Positions 22,200 through 33,938 of a stretch of 64,000 nt of DNA are shown here, one piece after another. The translations under genes were made by a program, and so were the position numbers. This DNA comes from Sipunculus nudus. Lineage: Eukaryota > Annelida > Sipuncula > Golfingiida > Sipunculidae. The first letter of the stretch is position 1; each line of letters opens with the position of its first letter. The DNA is taken from positions 36,313,176 to 36,377,175 of the forward strand of contig CM049311.1 of NCBI GenBank assembly GCA_026874595.1. Reading direction: 5' to 3'. Under the pieces are notes generated by a model. The model searched no databases, was not told the origin of the DNA, and worked only from the letters and a program-made list of their open reading frames with translations.

Positions 22200-23580
22200 T
22201 TCAACAAGTATGCAGGAATCATTTTGAAACTGATATATCTTATGTCTTACACTAAAATCTCGAAACCGATTTTTCATTTTCCGGATATGGCTAAAAGGGG
22301 GCGCTGCACTTGACCCTCCCCAACATATCATTTTTTAGCCATATCTCCATAACTATAAACCTCATTTACAGAAACTATGGCTTATTTTCTTCTTCTTGGT
22401 TTTCTCCTTTACCTCAGTAAGTCATCTGGTCTCAATTTTGTGTCATTTTGTCAGTATGTCTGTCCGTTTGTCAGTTGTCCTCAAATTCGCCTGCTTGCTA
22501 GTACTTGCTTCTCACAAATAGCATTCTACAGACTACAGTTTTGAAGGAATTCTTCTGAAACTGGTACATCTTATGTCTTACACTTATATCTCGATATCAA
22601 TTTTTTTCATTTTCCGGATATGGCCAATAGGGGGCGCTGCACTTGACCCTCCCCAACATATCATTTTTTTTTTACCAAATCTCCGGAAGAATAAACCTAT
22701 ATTACATAAACTGTAGCTTATTTTCTTCCTCTTGGCCTTCTTCATAACCTGGTTAAGTCATCTGGACTCCATCTTTTGTCATTTTGTCAGTATGCCTGTC
22801 TGTTTGTAAGTTGTCCTCAAAATTTGCCTGTTTGTTGGTTCTTGCGTCTCACATATAGCATTCTACAGGCCACAGATTGTAGGAATCCTTTTACAACTGG
22901 TACATCTAATGTCTTATAGTAATATCTCAAAAATGATTTTTCATTTTCCGGATATGGCCGCTAGGGGACACTGCACTCTACCCTCTCAAACATATCATTT
23001 TTTGCCATATCTCCAAAACTATAAATCTCAATTACATAAACTATAGCTTATTCTCTTCCTTCGGGTCTTTTCCATTACCCGATTAAGTCGTCTTGTCCCA
23101 ATCCTGTGTTACTTTGTAAGTATGTCTGTCTATTTGTCAGTTGTCTTCAATTTCGCCTGCTTGCTTGTTCATGCGTCTCACATATAGCATTCTACAGGGC
23201 ACAATTTTGCAGGAATCCTTTTGAAACTGGGACATCTAATGCCATCCACTTATATCTCGAAAGGGATTTTTCATTTTCGGGATATGGCCACTATTGGGCG
23301 CTTTACTAGAATCACTACAACGTATCATTATTTGGCCATATCTACAAACCTGTGAACCTTATCTGCATGAACTATTACTCATTTTGTTTCTAAATACCTT
23401 CTCCATATGATAATCTAATCACCTGTTAGCTCACGCGTGCGTGTCAGTGTATCAGTATGCCTGTCCGCTAGTCGGTTGTGGTCAGCTATCTCTGCTTTCA
23501 TGTTCTTGTTTGTGATACATGTCTTTCAACAGGCGACAACTTCTCAGCAATCGCTCTGAAAGTCACTCAATTGACAGAAA
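22200..23580. repeat. Array L: diverged tandem repeats of about 320-346 bp
   Basis: The landmark GTCAGTATG(T/C)CTGTC recurs at about 22451, 22797, 23117 and 23452, giving spacings of 346, 320 and 335 bp. Each unit carries in order AGCATTCTACAG, AGGAATC.TTTTGAAACTGG, TCATTTTCCGGATATGGC, AGGGGGCGCTGCACT, CATATCATTTTTT and AACTATAGCTTATT. The last unit decays after about 23580. Units differ clearly from each other, so the array is old. No conserved frame is present. Confidence 0.75.
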
Positions 23581-23980
23581 ACTGCAGTTTGTTCTTTCTG
23601 TCCGTCTGTCCATCATTTCAATTTCCGGCAAGCGTTCGACCTATGATCGTCCAGTTTTTGTTTTTATATTTTTGTCAAGACAGCCTGAGAGGGCCCGGGC
23701 CGGGCAGGACTGTGTCCTGTTAAGCTCTCGGAAATGCAAAAGTTTCGTTTTTCTTTCGTACTGTTTTCGTCGGGGCCCGGGGAAGTATTGGTGTTTCATA
23801 TATTGGCAAGTTAAACGCCTGAAAATTAAGGTAGTCTCATTTGATATCTGCATTACCGAACATACAGTTTTAATCGAGAGTAACCTTACAAACCTTAAGG
23901 GGGCCTGCATGGGGTGGCAAAGTGCTTCCTTTAGCGCAGAAGAAACTGCTTAAAGGGACATAATCGGGGTCAATATTATG
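23581..23980. other. No gene recognised
   Basis: The plus frame at 23519-23953 runs out of the last array unit and has no family resemblance. Confidence 0.5.
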
Positions 23981-24164
23981 CCTATTCTTTCACATTATCA
24001 GTTCAGTTTTGCTTTATACAGAGGTTTCCCAGCAGAACTATCCCAGCACACAGTCTCATTACCTCGCATACGGCTTTTTAACACCTTGTTATGACCGTGC
24101 GTGTTGGTAAACACAGTCCACGTGTGTTTGTTTCCATAACAAGGCTGCGTGACCGGAGGTCCGA
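23981..24164 (-). mobile_element. Dispersed family J, copy 2
   Basis: Reverse-complement partner of 19979-20160, equal in length and with the same order of landmarks. The two copies are clearly diverged, so this is not a recent duplication. Confidence 0.55.
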
Positions 24165-24877
24165 TTAATAGGGACAACACCCGGTGTTTCAGCTAGCGGG
24201 AACATGCATTATATTTTTTTTGGCCAAGTCAGTCAGGGCATCTCCGAATTGCACGTGTTCTGGCTCCGTGCTGCACACGGCCCCATACACAGTGTTTTTG
24301 TTGACACCTACCATCGCGCCCGGTCCACTGTTTTCGACACTCGTTTACAGGAGTAAGCAAACTGTTTCAAGGCAATGTTTTGGCAGGTACAGATTTATTT
24401 TAATGGGAAACTATTTTTGCCTGTAAACTCAACATGCTTTATAGGTGATTGGGCTCCTTTAAATATGAGAACGTCTCTTTTAGTTTTGTGTTAACCTACA
24501 TATATGTACCTTTTTCACCAGGGGCTCAACGGGACCCGGGTCGAATATAGAGCTAACCAGGGCACAGTTAAATCCTTGAAATGCGGAATTTGATTGTACT
24601 TTGTTACAACTTGTATAGATTTATTCATGAGAGCTAAGAACGGAGTAAGGGGGCTTGGGCCAATGAGATTACAAGAAAATGCATGAACAAAAATAGGAAA
24701 TCCCCCAAGTCTAATAATGATTAAATTTTCTACAATATAATAATGAGATTCCTGTCACTGGTATCCGCATATTTGGATTTTATTTCTACATTTCCTAAAA
24801 AAATATATATATATATATTTTTCATTCATCTTGTAAAACTGATATTTTCTAATAGGAAATAACACATTAGTAATATA

Positions 24878-24879
<2 letters not shown>
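24165..24879. other. No gene recognised
   Basis: A short AT tract at 24802-24819 is the only structure noted. Confidence 0.6.

Positions 24880-24928
<49 letters not shown>
24880..24928. repeat. (ATT)16 microsatellite
   Basis: A perfect trinucleotide run, followed by an (AT)n stretch to about 24960. Confidence 0.95.
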
Positions 24929-24930
<2 letters not shown>

Positions 24931-25114
24931 TACATTATATATATATATATTTATATAAAAATTAATATAATGGTTTACTGCAGTAAATAACTGCAAGAGT
25001 GCTTTATGGTATGACACCAGAGCTTTATAATTATATAAATAGAGGAATCAAATTTGTCAGACTATGTAGTTTCGTGGATGTTGTACTCATCATGTAAGTC
25101 TGTCTGATTGAAAT

Positions 25115-25500
25115 GGTATGGTTTTGTACTGACTAAAAAGTTTCCTCTCGGTGACCCTGCGCCAGAGATCGTTTCTACTCTCACCGAATCTCTTCCAAAT
25201 AGGTATTGTGGGACCGGCCGGGACTACTTGTCTCAACTACCAAACTTTAAAATCAGTTTTTTTTTCACATTTCAAGGTAACATCTTCTGTCTACATTTCA
25301 CATGCATATGTTTGCAAAATATTTCTTATTAAATCCTTACACAATAACATGTTCATATAATTTGCCTTGAAACAATTCTAATCCAACATATTTGAACGGA
25401 CTACATCACACTCTTCACTACATTTATACCTACGCCACTGGTGTTTGTAGAAGCCGCGGTGTATACTGCGGGTCAGATTGTGACGCCCACAAACCCTAAA
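25115..25500 (+). mobile_element. Dispersed family N, copy 2
   Basis: One of the fullest copies. It matches copy 3 from CGCCAGAGATCGTTT through GGGACTACTTGTCTCAACT, CACATTTCAAGGTAACATC, CACATGCATATG, AATTTGCCTTGA and AGAAGCCGCGGTG to GACGCCCACAA. The frame here (KFPLGDPAPEIVS...) is only loosely echoed in copy 3, so I do not claim coding. The ends are not defined. Confidence 0.6.
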
Positions 25501-26569
25501 CAGCGGAGTCGTACTCTTGTGAGTCTTGTGACACGTCCAAATCATATCTCAGTGGTTACCACAATGGGGCCAGACCCCTGTTCCTTGGTTCGTATGTCCC
25601 CGATAACTATGTGCCACAGATCTATATGTTTTGTTTGCTATTGCAGAACAGAAACTTGAGCGCAAATTGCCCGTGTTCATGTGAAGTATTTAGTCACAGA
25701 GGGGCGAATTAAATAATAAGAATAAGTTCAGGAAGACTTAAGCAATAACTACTGAGTTATGGACTTCTGATGTTGATTTTGTAATTGAAAGAAAACACAA
25801 ACAAATTTAGGTTTGGATATATATAATACAGACAGAGAAAAGATCTTTATTGTCATTTTTATGTTGTTTTCATTAGACATTTTTTGAATGAATATATAAA
25901 ATAGCTTGCCATATTATTAGAAGATGTACTGTAGTAGGCTTAACCATATACCTATGGTTCCACAACGTAAACTTTAAAGAACCTCCCTGGAACCATTTTT
26001 TCTTAGACTGAAGGTACAAGGAACATATATTTATGTGATTCCTGACAGACAATTTTAACAGCGACCCTATTCGCATCTTTGTTATTTGGCATGAGTTTGT
26101 CAATTGATCGATTATTCGGTGGCAGTTACATAGTCTATGATTCATTCAAGCCTGAGCACGTTTTATAAATAAATATTTATAAGTAAACGGGGAAAAATAT
26201 GTATAGGAAATCATGAATGTGACAAATCTTACACGGCGTGCATAAATATGTTGATGTAAATGTAATGACTAAAAGTCCTGTTAATTGAATAATTTTCAAA
26301 TTAGAGGACTACCCCTCGTGGGGATAATCAACTAGTTGGTTTTATCCAATCATCCTTGAACCGGAAGCACTTGGGGCTTCTGTTATGACGGTATCAGCAT
26401 GCTATTAATCCTAACATTAGAGGATTGTATAAATTATATTCCGTCCGACTCATTGGACATGAATCAGGAACGGAGAAAAAAAAATCTATTATTGGAGATG
26501 TTTTACCCCGGGCCGAGCGGCCTGATTGATTTGGATCCCGGTAACGGCCGGATGGTGAAGTATGCTTGA
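25501..26569. other. No gene recognised
   Basis: Nothing recognisable. The stretch 26500-26560 is locally GC-rich. Confidence 0.55.
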
Positions 26570-26854
26570 ACACGCTCCCCACCCTCCCCCGGGATTTGGC
26601 TTGTACCATTTAATTCCAATCCCTGTTCAAGTCCAGTCGATATACCCAGACTAGCATGCGGCTTCTGTTCGTTCTTCCCCGCCGAGACCCGCTACAACAT
26701 GTCGAATCAAAGCCCTACGGCTGCAAGCGGACAGGTGCTCACCCAATCGACCGCCGCGTCAATTTACAATCAAATATGTCAGATTTTGAACTATCAGAAC
26801 GAAATCGTGACCTCCATTGGTCATCCTGGCGGATATCGGCAGAGGCGGGTTTAA
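26570..26854 (+). other. Open frame of unknown meaning (ATG at 26699)
   Basis: Open for 95 codons including the stop, between an in-frame TGA at 26567 and a TAA at 26852. The first ATG at 26699 gives 51 residues. The product begins MSNQSPTAASGQVLTQSTAA and continues with a polar, Q- and S-rich stretch; this reads more like real protein than most frames here and the local GC is raised. I recognise no domain. No clear splice sites, polyadenylation signal or second copy were found. It could be a degraded retroelement frame, a small exon, or chance. Confidence 0.2.
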
Positions 26855-28769
26855 AGGGGCCAACGGGCAAGCCCCTCCAACTTTTTCGACCGATAATAAA
26901 TGCAGAAAATAGAATTTAAAATACGGTTAAATACCGAAAAAGCAGAGCCGAGGTTTGCGTCCGGGATCGTTTCCATCCTTATGATGCTGCATACTAGAAA
27001 ATATCATAAAGTTTACTGTAATCTAGTTCACAGTAGAGTGTCCATTAAAATTTGCAATATTTTCATTAACGGCATAATTTCCAGATGATATACTGCAAAG
27101 AAACAATGGTTTATAGGCCTTATTTACTATTTAATTAATATCATACCATGCAAATTTTGAAATGATTTAGTAAAATTAGTAAATTTGAGCAAACAGTCTA
27201 TTTTTTACAACACCCAAACCCTTTTTTATGAAGGTCAAGGTTACTGGCAACATGCTCGAACAACTACACTTAAATACTCCTGATTGATTAAACATTGGTC
27301 ATAAATATTCTAAAATATGTAACAGTCTGCAACAAATGACAGACGCCACATCACTTGGCTACAAGATTCAGAAGGACTAGAGAGTTCCATAATATAAAAA
27401 GTTGGTATTTGTTATGAAGTCCATCATCTCATATTAGGCCTTTGGTCCCTCATTAGCTTAAAAGTCAAATTGTCTGATAATATTTAAGTTAAAGAGAATA
27501 ATTGCTAAAGTTCAACGGGCACCTGTTCCTGGAACAGACTACAGCACCCTCAGCACAATTGTTTACTTGTGCAAGGGTGTTGTGTCCCCGGTTTTCTTAA
27601 ATCCCGTATCGGCCACTGACCGAATGGTCGGGTCACCCGTTATAATAAGTGTGACCACCATGAACCAAGGCGCGTTCCAGGAACCCTTCGACCAGATTAC
27701 AATAATATGATTCATGGCTAGAAGCCCAGCTAATTATTTGTCTCGGCAGATGATGATTGCTTTACGACAGTTGACCCCGGCTTCACCCCAGGACACAGAA
27801 CTACTGCCAGTTGTCGCAAAAATAAAGGCAATTTGTATTTTAAAGATACTGTGGCAGGCTTCATAATCGCGGGGATAGAATTTCGCGATTTTCGATTTTT
27901 TCATTGTTTCGCGAGGGTATAATTTTATTGCGATCTGACAAAACAAATGACCTTTACAAAGAGTTAGTATCATCATGGGAATAATAATACAAACTATGTG
28001 CATAAAATCTTATTAACAAAAATATTGCTTGTTAACGGCAAAAAGATTTGAAAGATCTGATACTAGTTAAAATACGAATCTTTAAACATACACGATAGTT
28101 TTATTTCTAATTTTATCTTTTTTACTCTTCAACTTTACCTTCGATGACGGGACCTCTTATTCGTTACCATTTTTTTTTATGTTCGCGATTGGTCTTTTTT
28201 TCGCGAATATTGGGAATTTGTAGGCCTCGCGAATAAAAAGGCAACCACGATATTCGAAACAACAGTCAAAGTTTTGTAACATATTTATACTTCCATGGTC
28301 CGCTGAAAATTTCCCTACAAGTATTGAAGCATACCAAGAACTGACCGATGCCTGCGGGCGTACAACACAGAGTTCCATTGAAAGTGAACGTGAAACGACT
28401 TCAAAGAGAGTTGATGTATTCATTTTAAATGAGGATGGTATGCCTGACTGCAACCACTAACCAACGGTCAACAGCTGTATCAATACCATAACAACCAATT
28501 TGGGGCTGAAGCAGACTCAGTTCATCCCAAACATCTTGCTTGGCAAGTTTCGGTGATAGGAGTTAGCAGCTGTGTCTATAAGCCGAGAGGTCACTCCGGA
28601 ACAGACTAATTTGTGTCGTTTTTAAATGTCCGTCTCTCACGGGACACAGACATAAACATAGTTTATTTATCCCACCTATCTACAGATACACGAGTACTTA
28701 GATACAATAATAATTGTGTAATTTCAGTATGCTAATGACAACTAATAAAATATATTACTATTTATGGGG
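26855..28769. other. No gene recognised
   Basis: Words built on TTCGCGA recur at 27860-27925 and 28185-28235 in mixed orientation, which may be remnants of a small repeat. Nothing else is supported. Confidence 0.5.
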
Positions 28770-29130
28770 ACGAATTATAGAATACCCAGGGTCAGTTCGT
28801 CCGTCCGTTAACGTTGGGTTTCGCCACGATAATTTCCTAGGGCTTTGATAGATTTTCATTAAACAGACCATAACTACTAACCAATAGAATATCTCACCCG
28901 AGTTAGATTATAGGCAAAATCCACAAATATTTGATAAGGCCAGAGGTCACTAGGCTACTCTATGGTTTCGCCGCGATAACTAACCGGGAATAAGATGGAG
29001 TTAGAGAAAACTCAATAGAAATATAAATCAATGTAATATCTCGCCTAAGTTCGATTTCCGGCAAGATCCATGCATATTTAATGATGTCAGAGCCCACCAG
29101 AACTTGGTGGCGAAGGTCGTGACAACTTTA
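28770..29130 (-). mobile_element. Dispersed family K, copy 2
   Basis: On the minus strand it matches 45725-46235: TAGCCTAGTGACCTCTG, CTTATCAAATATTTGTGGA, GAAAATC, then ACGGACGGACGAAC and GGGTATTCTATAATTCGTCC. Two internal units are visible. The terminal hairpin seen in copy 1 has decayed here. Confidence 0.5.
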
Positions 29131-29184
29131 AAAAATCTGATGGATTTTTATGTTTTTCTGCCAGGTTATAGACCTAAATCTTAA

Positions 29185-29464
29185 ACTAGAAATCTGCATT
29201 CTAAGGAATGCAAGATTTCCCCAACCCGTGTTTGCCTTCACTTTTTCGGCACACATTCCCGTGCTTAATCGTGCATAAGTGACCGTACATTTGTGAATGT
29301 TTGAATATTTGTGAATATTACGTCACTGAATTCGGCTTATGTGCCGGATCTACTCGACTCTCCACTGAATCATTCCCTTGAAATTTCATGAGATACTGTT
29401 CCTGATTGCGTGAGTTATGCTGTAGACAAATTAAACACACACACACAAACACACAAGAACGGGG
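29185..29464 (-). mobile_element. Helitron-like family A, copy E
   Basis: The 3' end on the minus strand has a perfect 7-bp stem, TGCATTC (29195-29201)/GAATGCA (29206-29212), followed by GATTTCTAGT. Upstream, words shared with the plus-strand copies are ACTCACGCAATCA, TCATGAAA, GATCCGG, ATTCACAAATGTACGGTCAC, TTATGCACGA and AAACACGGGTT. The 5' end is a GT-rich run after CCGTTCTTG. No protein is encoded, so it would depend on an autonomous partner in trans. Confidence 0.65.
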
Positions 29465-29815
29465 ATGAACGGATACCTTCCTGGCGGAAGAAGAAAAAGT
29501 ATTTTACATCATGAGATTGCTTTCCTAACTAACAACCCATCAGGCAAGCATACCAGTAAATGGGAAAAATCACAAGGACATAGATACTCGCAGTGTATGC
29601 ATGTTTATATGGCAGAACCTCCTTTATGGGCGCCGATAAAGGTCACCGAGTTTTTGCTACAAAAATGATATTCGATTGTTTACGGCCAGGACCATCATAT
29701 TCAATGTGAATGTCGACCTTATGTTTTGCTGGGCATGTAAATAACGTAGAGGATGTAATTTTCCGGTCAGGTTTACTGTCATTGATTGATGACTTTTCCT
29801 CTGCACCATAAAAAG
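29465..29815. other. No gene recognised
   Basis: Short chance frames only. Confidence 0.5.
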
Positions 29816-31158
29816 CCGGTGTAAAGGCTTCAGTTAACCACCATTTCAGATTACCCCCTGGAGGTGAACCCATCTTCCCAAACTTGGCTTTTTTGTATTT
29901 GAGTATTGTTTACCGCCTGTAAAAAAAAATTTTTTAGCCCCCAGCTCAGATTACCCTCCCCCCCCCGGTTATCTGAAATCCGGGTTACCCCCGTACTGTT
30001 CAAATTATCCCCTCATCGATTTAACTGATTAACTTTTGTGCTTTTAACTCGTGGTATGTTATTTCAGTAAACCATCTGGATTCAAAAGCTGGAATCAATC
30101 TAGAAAAAATAAAATTGTCGGGAAAATGTCACATTACACGCACACATAAGATAAATATAGCTCAAAACCAAAAAGAAATTCCAAGAATTTTTAGTGAATA
30201 AATATAGAGAAATAACTGTACTAAAGGGGCAACCTGAAATCGTAGCTGGTAATCTGAAATCGATTTCAAGTCAGCTTGGGGTATTCTGAAACAAATTTCA
30301 AGTCACCGGAGGCATTCTAGAATTGATAGCAGTTATCCCCAGGATATATTTCAAGGACTTGTAGAACTGCACAAACTTTTAATCAAGCTTTCCCTGTGAA
30401 ATAAACCCTATAGGGCTCAACTATACAAGTTGTTGAAAGAAAATAAAATCGTGACCACCAGAGACAGAGGCATTTTACTGTACAAATGAACTATTTCCAT
30501 CTAATCATCAACCATTTAATCTTAAGTCTGAATATAATGAATGAATAAAAATATGAAAATAAATATAAATAATTATTAAAGAAATATAAAAGAATGTTTG
30601 CAAATCATCTAAGAGGCAATAAAAAGTGTATAATCTTGATATAATCAATCGATGAAATTCAATTATTTACACGGCCAGGGGTATAAAAGTAGTTATTTAA
30701 TCTGTGGTAGGAATAAAACTTTATATTTAAGAACTGCACAAATCACAAACGGAATAATAAGTGCACAATTCCACTTATAAGTGCACAAATACCCTGCCCT
30801 GGTGGTAGTCTGTACCTAATTTCAGGTTACCCCCGCGCAGTCCAGATTACCCCCTCATACGCTATATATTCATATTATAAGAATTTATTATATTTTATTA
30901 TTTATTATATAAATATAAGACATATAAAGCTTCAAACTTATTTGAGAAATCCAGAAGAAAGTAAACATATGAGTTTTAAGTTAATAAACATCACGAAACG
31001 ACTTTTTAGGGGTAATCTGAAATCGTAGGGGGTGTATTCTGAAATCGATTATAAGCTTTCCCTGGGATTAATATTAAATTAATTTCAGATCGCACACCTC
31101 ACACCCCCCCCCCCCCGGTAAATTTGAAGCGGGGATAATCTAAAATCGCTACACCCGG
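29816..31158. mobile_element. DNA element with CCGGTGTA inverted ends, copy 1
   Basis: Starts CCGGTGTAAAGGCTTCAG at 29816 and ends at 31158, where the complement reads CCGGGTGTAGCGATTTTAGA. Inside are many motifs of the form TTCAGATTACCCCC or its complement GGTAATCTGAAATCG: near 29840, 29948, 29973, 30239, 30253, 30275, 30820, 30842, 31013 and 31037. Left-half motifs mostly face one way and those beside the right end face the other, as transposase-binding sites often do. No transposase frame survives. The middle (about 30340-30780) is unrelated filler, so it could instead be two shorter elements side by side. No target duplication was identified. Confidence 0.55.
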
Positions 31159-31699
31159 TCATACGCTCCGTGTCAGCGAGGGGAAACACCGGCATTACAT
31201 GAGAGTAGGGGGTCCTTTGAACCCGATAAAGTTAACTACTTTAGGTGTGCATTAACCACCTCTAGGTCATGCACTATCACGCAGCGCTAGAACAAAAAAA
31301 ATACCCAGGCAGAATGTATCCTATGATAAACATTATGCGCTGCAAGCAAATAAGAACCACCAATAGAGAGGGGACCAAAGATCAAAATATACCTGCTAAA
31401 GTTTAATAACATTTGACTTAAGTCTCAGGGGGTGAAACACCCAATGTATTATTCTTAACAACATTAAAGACCTCACAAGGCTTTAATAGTTAATAGGGCA
31501 TCTGCGTTTAAGAGAAATCATATATTCGCCGAACCTTTAGACGATGATGGGTAACATGTAGGTACGCGATGCGACATCAAACCGCATCATATATAATCTG
31601 TAAAAGATCACTTAAATTTACAGTTTGACTTGGTACCAGGCGCTTTTATATATTATGGACTATATATGTAAACGCTGTAAGTAGCAAACACACAGTACA
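31159..31699. other. No gene recognised
   Basis: Nothing assignable. Confidence 0.55.
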
Positions 31700-32095
31700 G
31701 GCTCGGGCTTACAAGGGTACCAATCTGCTGAATCTGACGCCCACAATGCACCGCGGCTTCTAAATGCAATAGCGGCGTACATATAAATAAATGTAGTCAA
31801 ACATGTTGGATAAGAATTGATCAAGGCAAATTACATAAACAATGGTGCTTTATTTATTTATTTATTTATTGGTAAGGGCTTCATAGAATAAGTCATATCT
31901 TGTATGCATACGCATGTGAAATAAAAACAGATGATGTTTCCCTGAAATGTACAAAAAAATTGATTTGAAAGTTTGACATTTGAGACAAGGGGTCCCAGCC
32001 GTCCGACATGGCTCATCAAGAAGAGTATCGTTTTTATTCAAAACGACCTCTGGCGGAAGGGTGACTAACAAAGTGTCCGGGTGATGACGTCACAG
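31700..32095 (-). mobile_element. Dispersed family N, copy 3
   Basis: On the minus strand it follows copy 2: CGCCAGAGGTCGTTT, CCCTTGTCTCAAATGTCAAA, CATTTCAGGGAAACATCATC, CACATGCGTATGCAT, AATTTGCCTTGATCAATTC, AGAAGCCGCGGTGCATTG and GGGCGTCAGATTC. A TTTA run at 31851-31870 interrupts it. Confidence 0.6.
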
Positions 32096-32253
32096 CACCT
32101 CCTCATGGTAATTGATTACTTAAGTTTCCATCCATTTAATGAGGCAGAAGATGTAAGGGCCATCAAAGTCTCCGTTCACAATAATCAAATTTTTACATCG
32201 TCAGCCAGGTAATGCAGAAAAGAGAGAACGTCTATAACACGCAAGCTTGGGTC

Positions 32254-32391
32254 AAGTACTGGGGGTCTGTGCTTTAGTACAGGTAAAAGTACTTTTGACA
32301 AGTACAAGTCAGTACAAGTACAGCAAATTTTAGCTGTACTTGAGTACAAGTACAAAAGTCCGTATTTAAGTACAAGTACAGGTACTTTTAT
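32254..32391. repeat. AGTACAAGTACA-rich block
   Basis: The words AAGTACAAGTACA, AAAAGTACTTTT and AGCTGTACTTGAGTACAAG recur in both orientations across 140 bp. Blocks of this kind are frequently ends of small hAT-like elements in animal genomes; the boundaries here are unclear. Confidence 0.45.
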
Positions 32392-32685
32392 CATTTAATT
32401 CATTCAGATAAAGAAACACGCACAAAATGTTCTGAATACTCTTTTATCTATCTTCAATCTATTACTTATAAAGTGAATTCAGAACACTTTTGTCCTCAAT
32501 GTTCTCTGAAACCGCGTTGCATATGACACTTTGCTATACATCATATTAAAGATAATTGTTCCTTCAGTGACTTCGTTGATATGAGAATAAACAATTGTTA
32601 TTGTACACGTCATTATGAGTGATTTTCGCGTGGTTTTTTCAATTGCGTGGAGGTTACCATCGGAAACAACCAAACTGCCAAATGA

Positions 32686-33385
32686 CCGGTGTAAAGACTT
32701 CAGATTACCCCCTCTTACAGGTTATCCCCCTCGATTTCAGATTACCCCCGGGGGTAGCCTCAACCTGATTTCAGGTTACCCGCTATACTTATCTGATTAC
32801 CCCACTCGCTGATCAAGCTAATATGATTACTTTTTGTGTAAGTAGGAGCTCACCGCTCCTGATATATTTATAAACAACATCGTCAGCTGGCTGGTGATAT
32901 AGATGTCAGCTCCGTCGGGCCGTACATATGTCTCTCTGTCCGTAACCACTTCATAACACGTATTATCTCAAAAACGTTACTCACAACCCTTTTTAATTAA
33001 CTTGGCAGGTGTATCTTATGGATCTCCTCACTTGATCAGGTTTCGGTCACACTAACTTGAATTTTATACTTTTTAAGATTTTTAACGCCCGTTTTATAGG
33101 CGGTTCATATTATAGCACTGGCACATATGTCAGTCCGTCCAATACCAAATGGTATCGCAACGATAACTAACCAGTATTTTGATTGAATTTCAGGAAGCTC
33201 ACTAATAGTATGTACCAATAAAGTATCTCGCATGAGTTTGGTTCTCTGCAATATCAATGGATATTACTTAAGTTAATGTATAAGATAAATATCTAAATAA
33301 TCATAAGTAAACTTTTTATTTATTTATTTTTTTTTTGGGGGGGGGGTCTGAAATTAGAGGGGGTAATCTGAAATCGCTACACCGG
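32686..33385. mobile_element. DNA element with CCGGTGTA inverted ends, copy 2
   Basis: Starts CCGGTGTAAAGACTTCAG at 32686, one base different from copy 1 over 18. It ends at 33385, where the complement reads CCGGTGTAGCGATTTCAGAT. Subterminal GATTACCCCC motifs occur at about 32703, 32740 and 32797 on the left, and in the complement at about 33361 on the right. A family K block fills the middle, so it may have carried or acquired that sequence. No transposase is present. Flanks are AATGA and GATGC, which give no clear target duplication. Confidence 0.6.
32930..33270 (-). repeat. Dispersed family K, partial copy 3
   Basis: On the minus strand it shows the landmarks TATCCATTGATATTGCAGAG, ATGCGAGATACTTTATTGGT, GTTATCGTTGCGATACC and TTGGACGGACTGAC, in the same order as the other K copies. 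It lies inside the second CCGGTGTA element. Confidence 0.4.
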
Positions 33386-33761
33386 GATGCCTGCGATAGG
33401 ATAAAGGTATATTTTGCATATGAATAACCTGTGCGGTCAGTGACGGAATTTAGCATGTTTCAAACAGTCATTGACCCACCTGCATTGTCAGCAAATGTGA
33501 AAAACATGTGACCCATGTATTATTAACAGACATCATACAGAGAAAGATCCCAAAAGCGCAAATGTTTACACTGATAAGTCTTTTTGCAAATTGTTCCTCT
33601 CACTATATTTTGTAATCTTTTTAAATGTGATAATTTTATATAATTTCAAAACTAATTTTTTTTAAGACATTTTCAGCCTACCAATCGATTAAAGAAATGA
33701 TTTCAGTTTATTGCATATCAAATGCCATCATGCAAATTTGACATGCGCGTGTTTATATATC
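33386..33761. other. No gene recognised
   Basis: AT-rich. If the frame beginning at 33762 belongs to a gene, upstream exons should lie in this direction, but none is recognisable. Confidence 0.5.
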
Positions 33762-33938
33762 ATGGTTTCCGCCAGAAAAAAAATGGTAATGTCAATTTCG
33801 AAGAAAGTCGTGGAGGGGATGGGGGGGACCACGGTGGAGAAAAGCTTTAAAAGAAGAAGTCCAAACAAACTTTCTGAGGACTCATTTTTGACAAGAAACA
33901 AACCAGCGAAATCCACTTCAAGTAAACTGCCTAAATAA
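33762..33938 (+). CDS. Possible C-terminal end of an unknown gene
   Basis: The frame from ATG 33762 to TAA 33936 gives 58 residues, rich in K, R and S, with a basic tail that includes KSFKRRSPNKLSEDSFL. The last 32 codons are repeated with the frame intact in the next two 459-bp repeats, each closing at the equivalent TAA (near 34397 and 34857) followed by an AATAAA-like run. Copy changes such as P to L or F to L are mostly single substitutions. I recognise no domain. It may be the 3' exon of a gene whose end was amplified, or chance openness in a satellite. An AG at about 33774 could act as a splice acceptor, but the preceding tract is a poor match. Confidence 0.25.
   Translation: MVSARKKMVMSISKKVVEGMGGTTVEKSFKRRSPNKLSEDSFLTRNKPAKSTSSKLPK

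Noticed and set aside
26505-26545. GGCCGAGCGGCC, like a leucine or serine tRNA A box
   Set aside because: No B box follows at tRNA spacing; GGATCCCGG does not fit.
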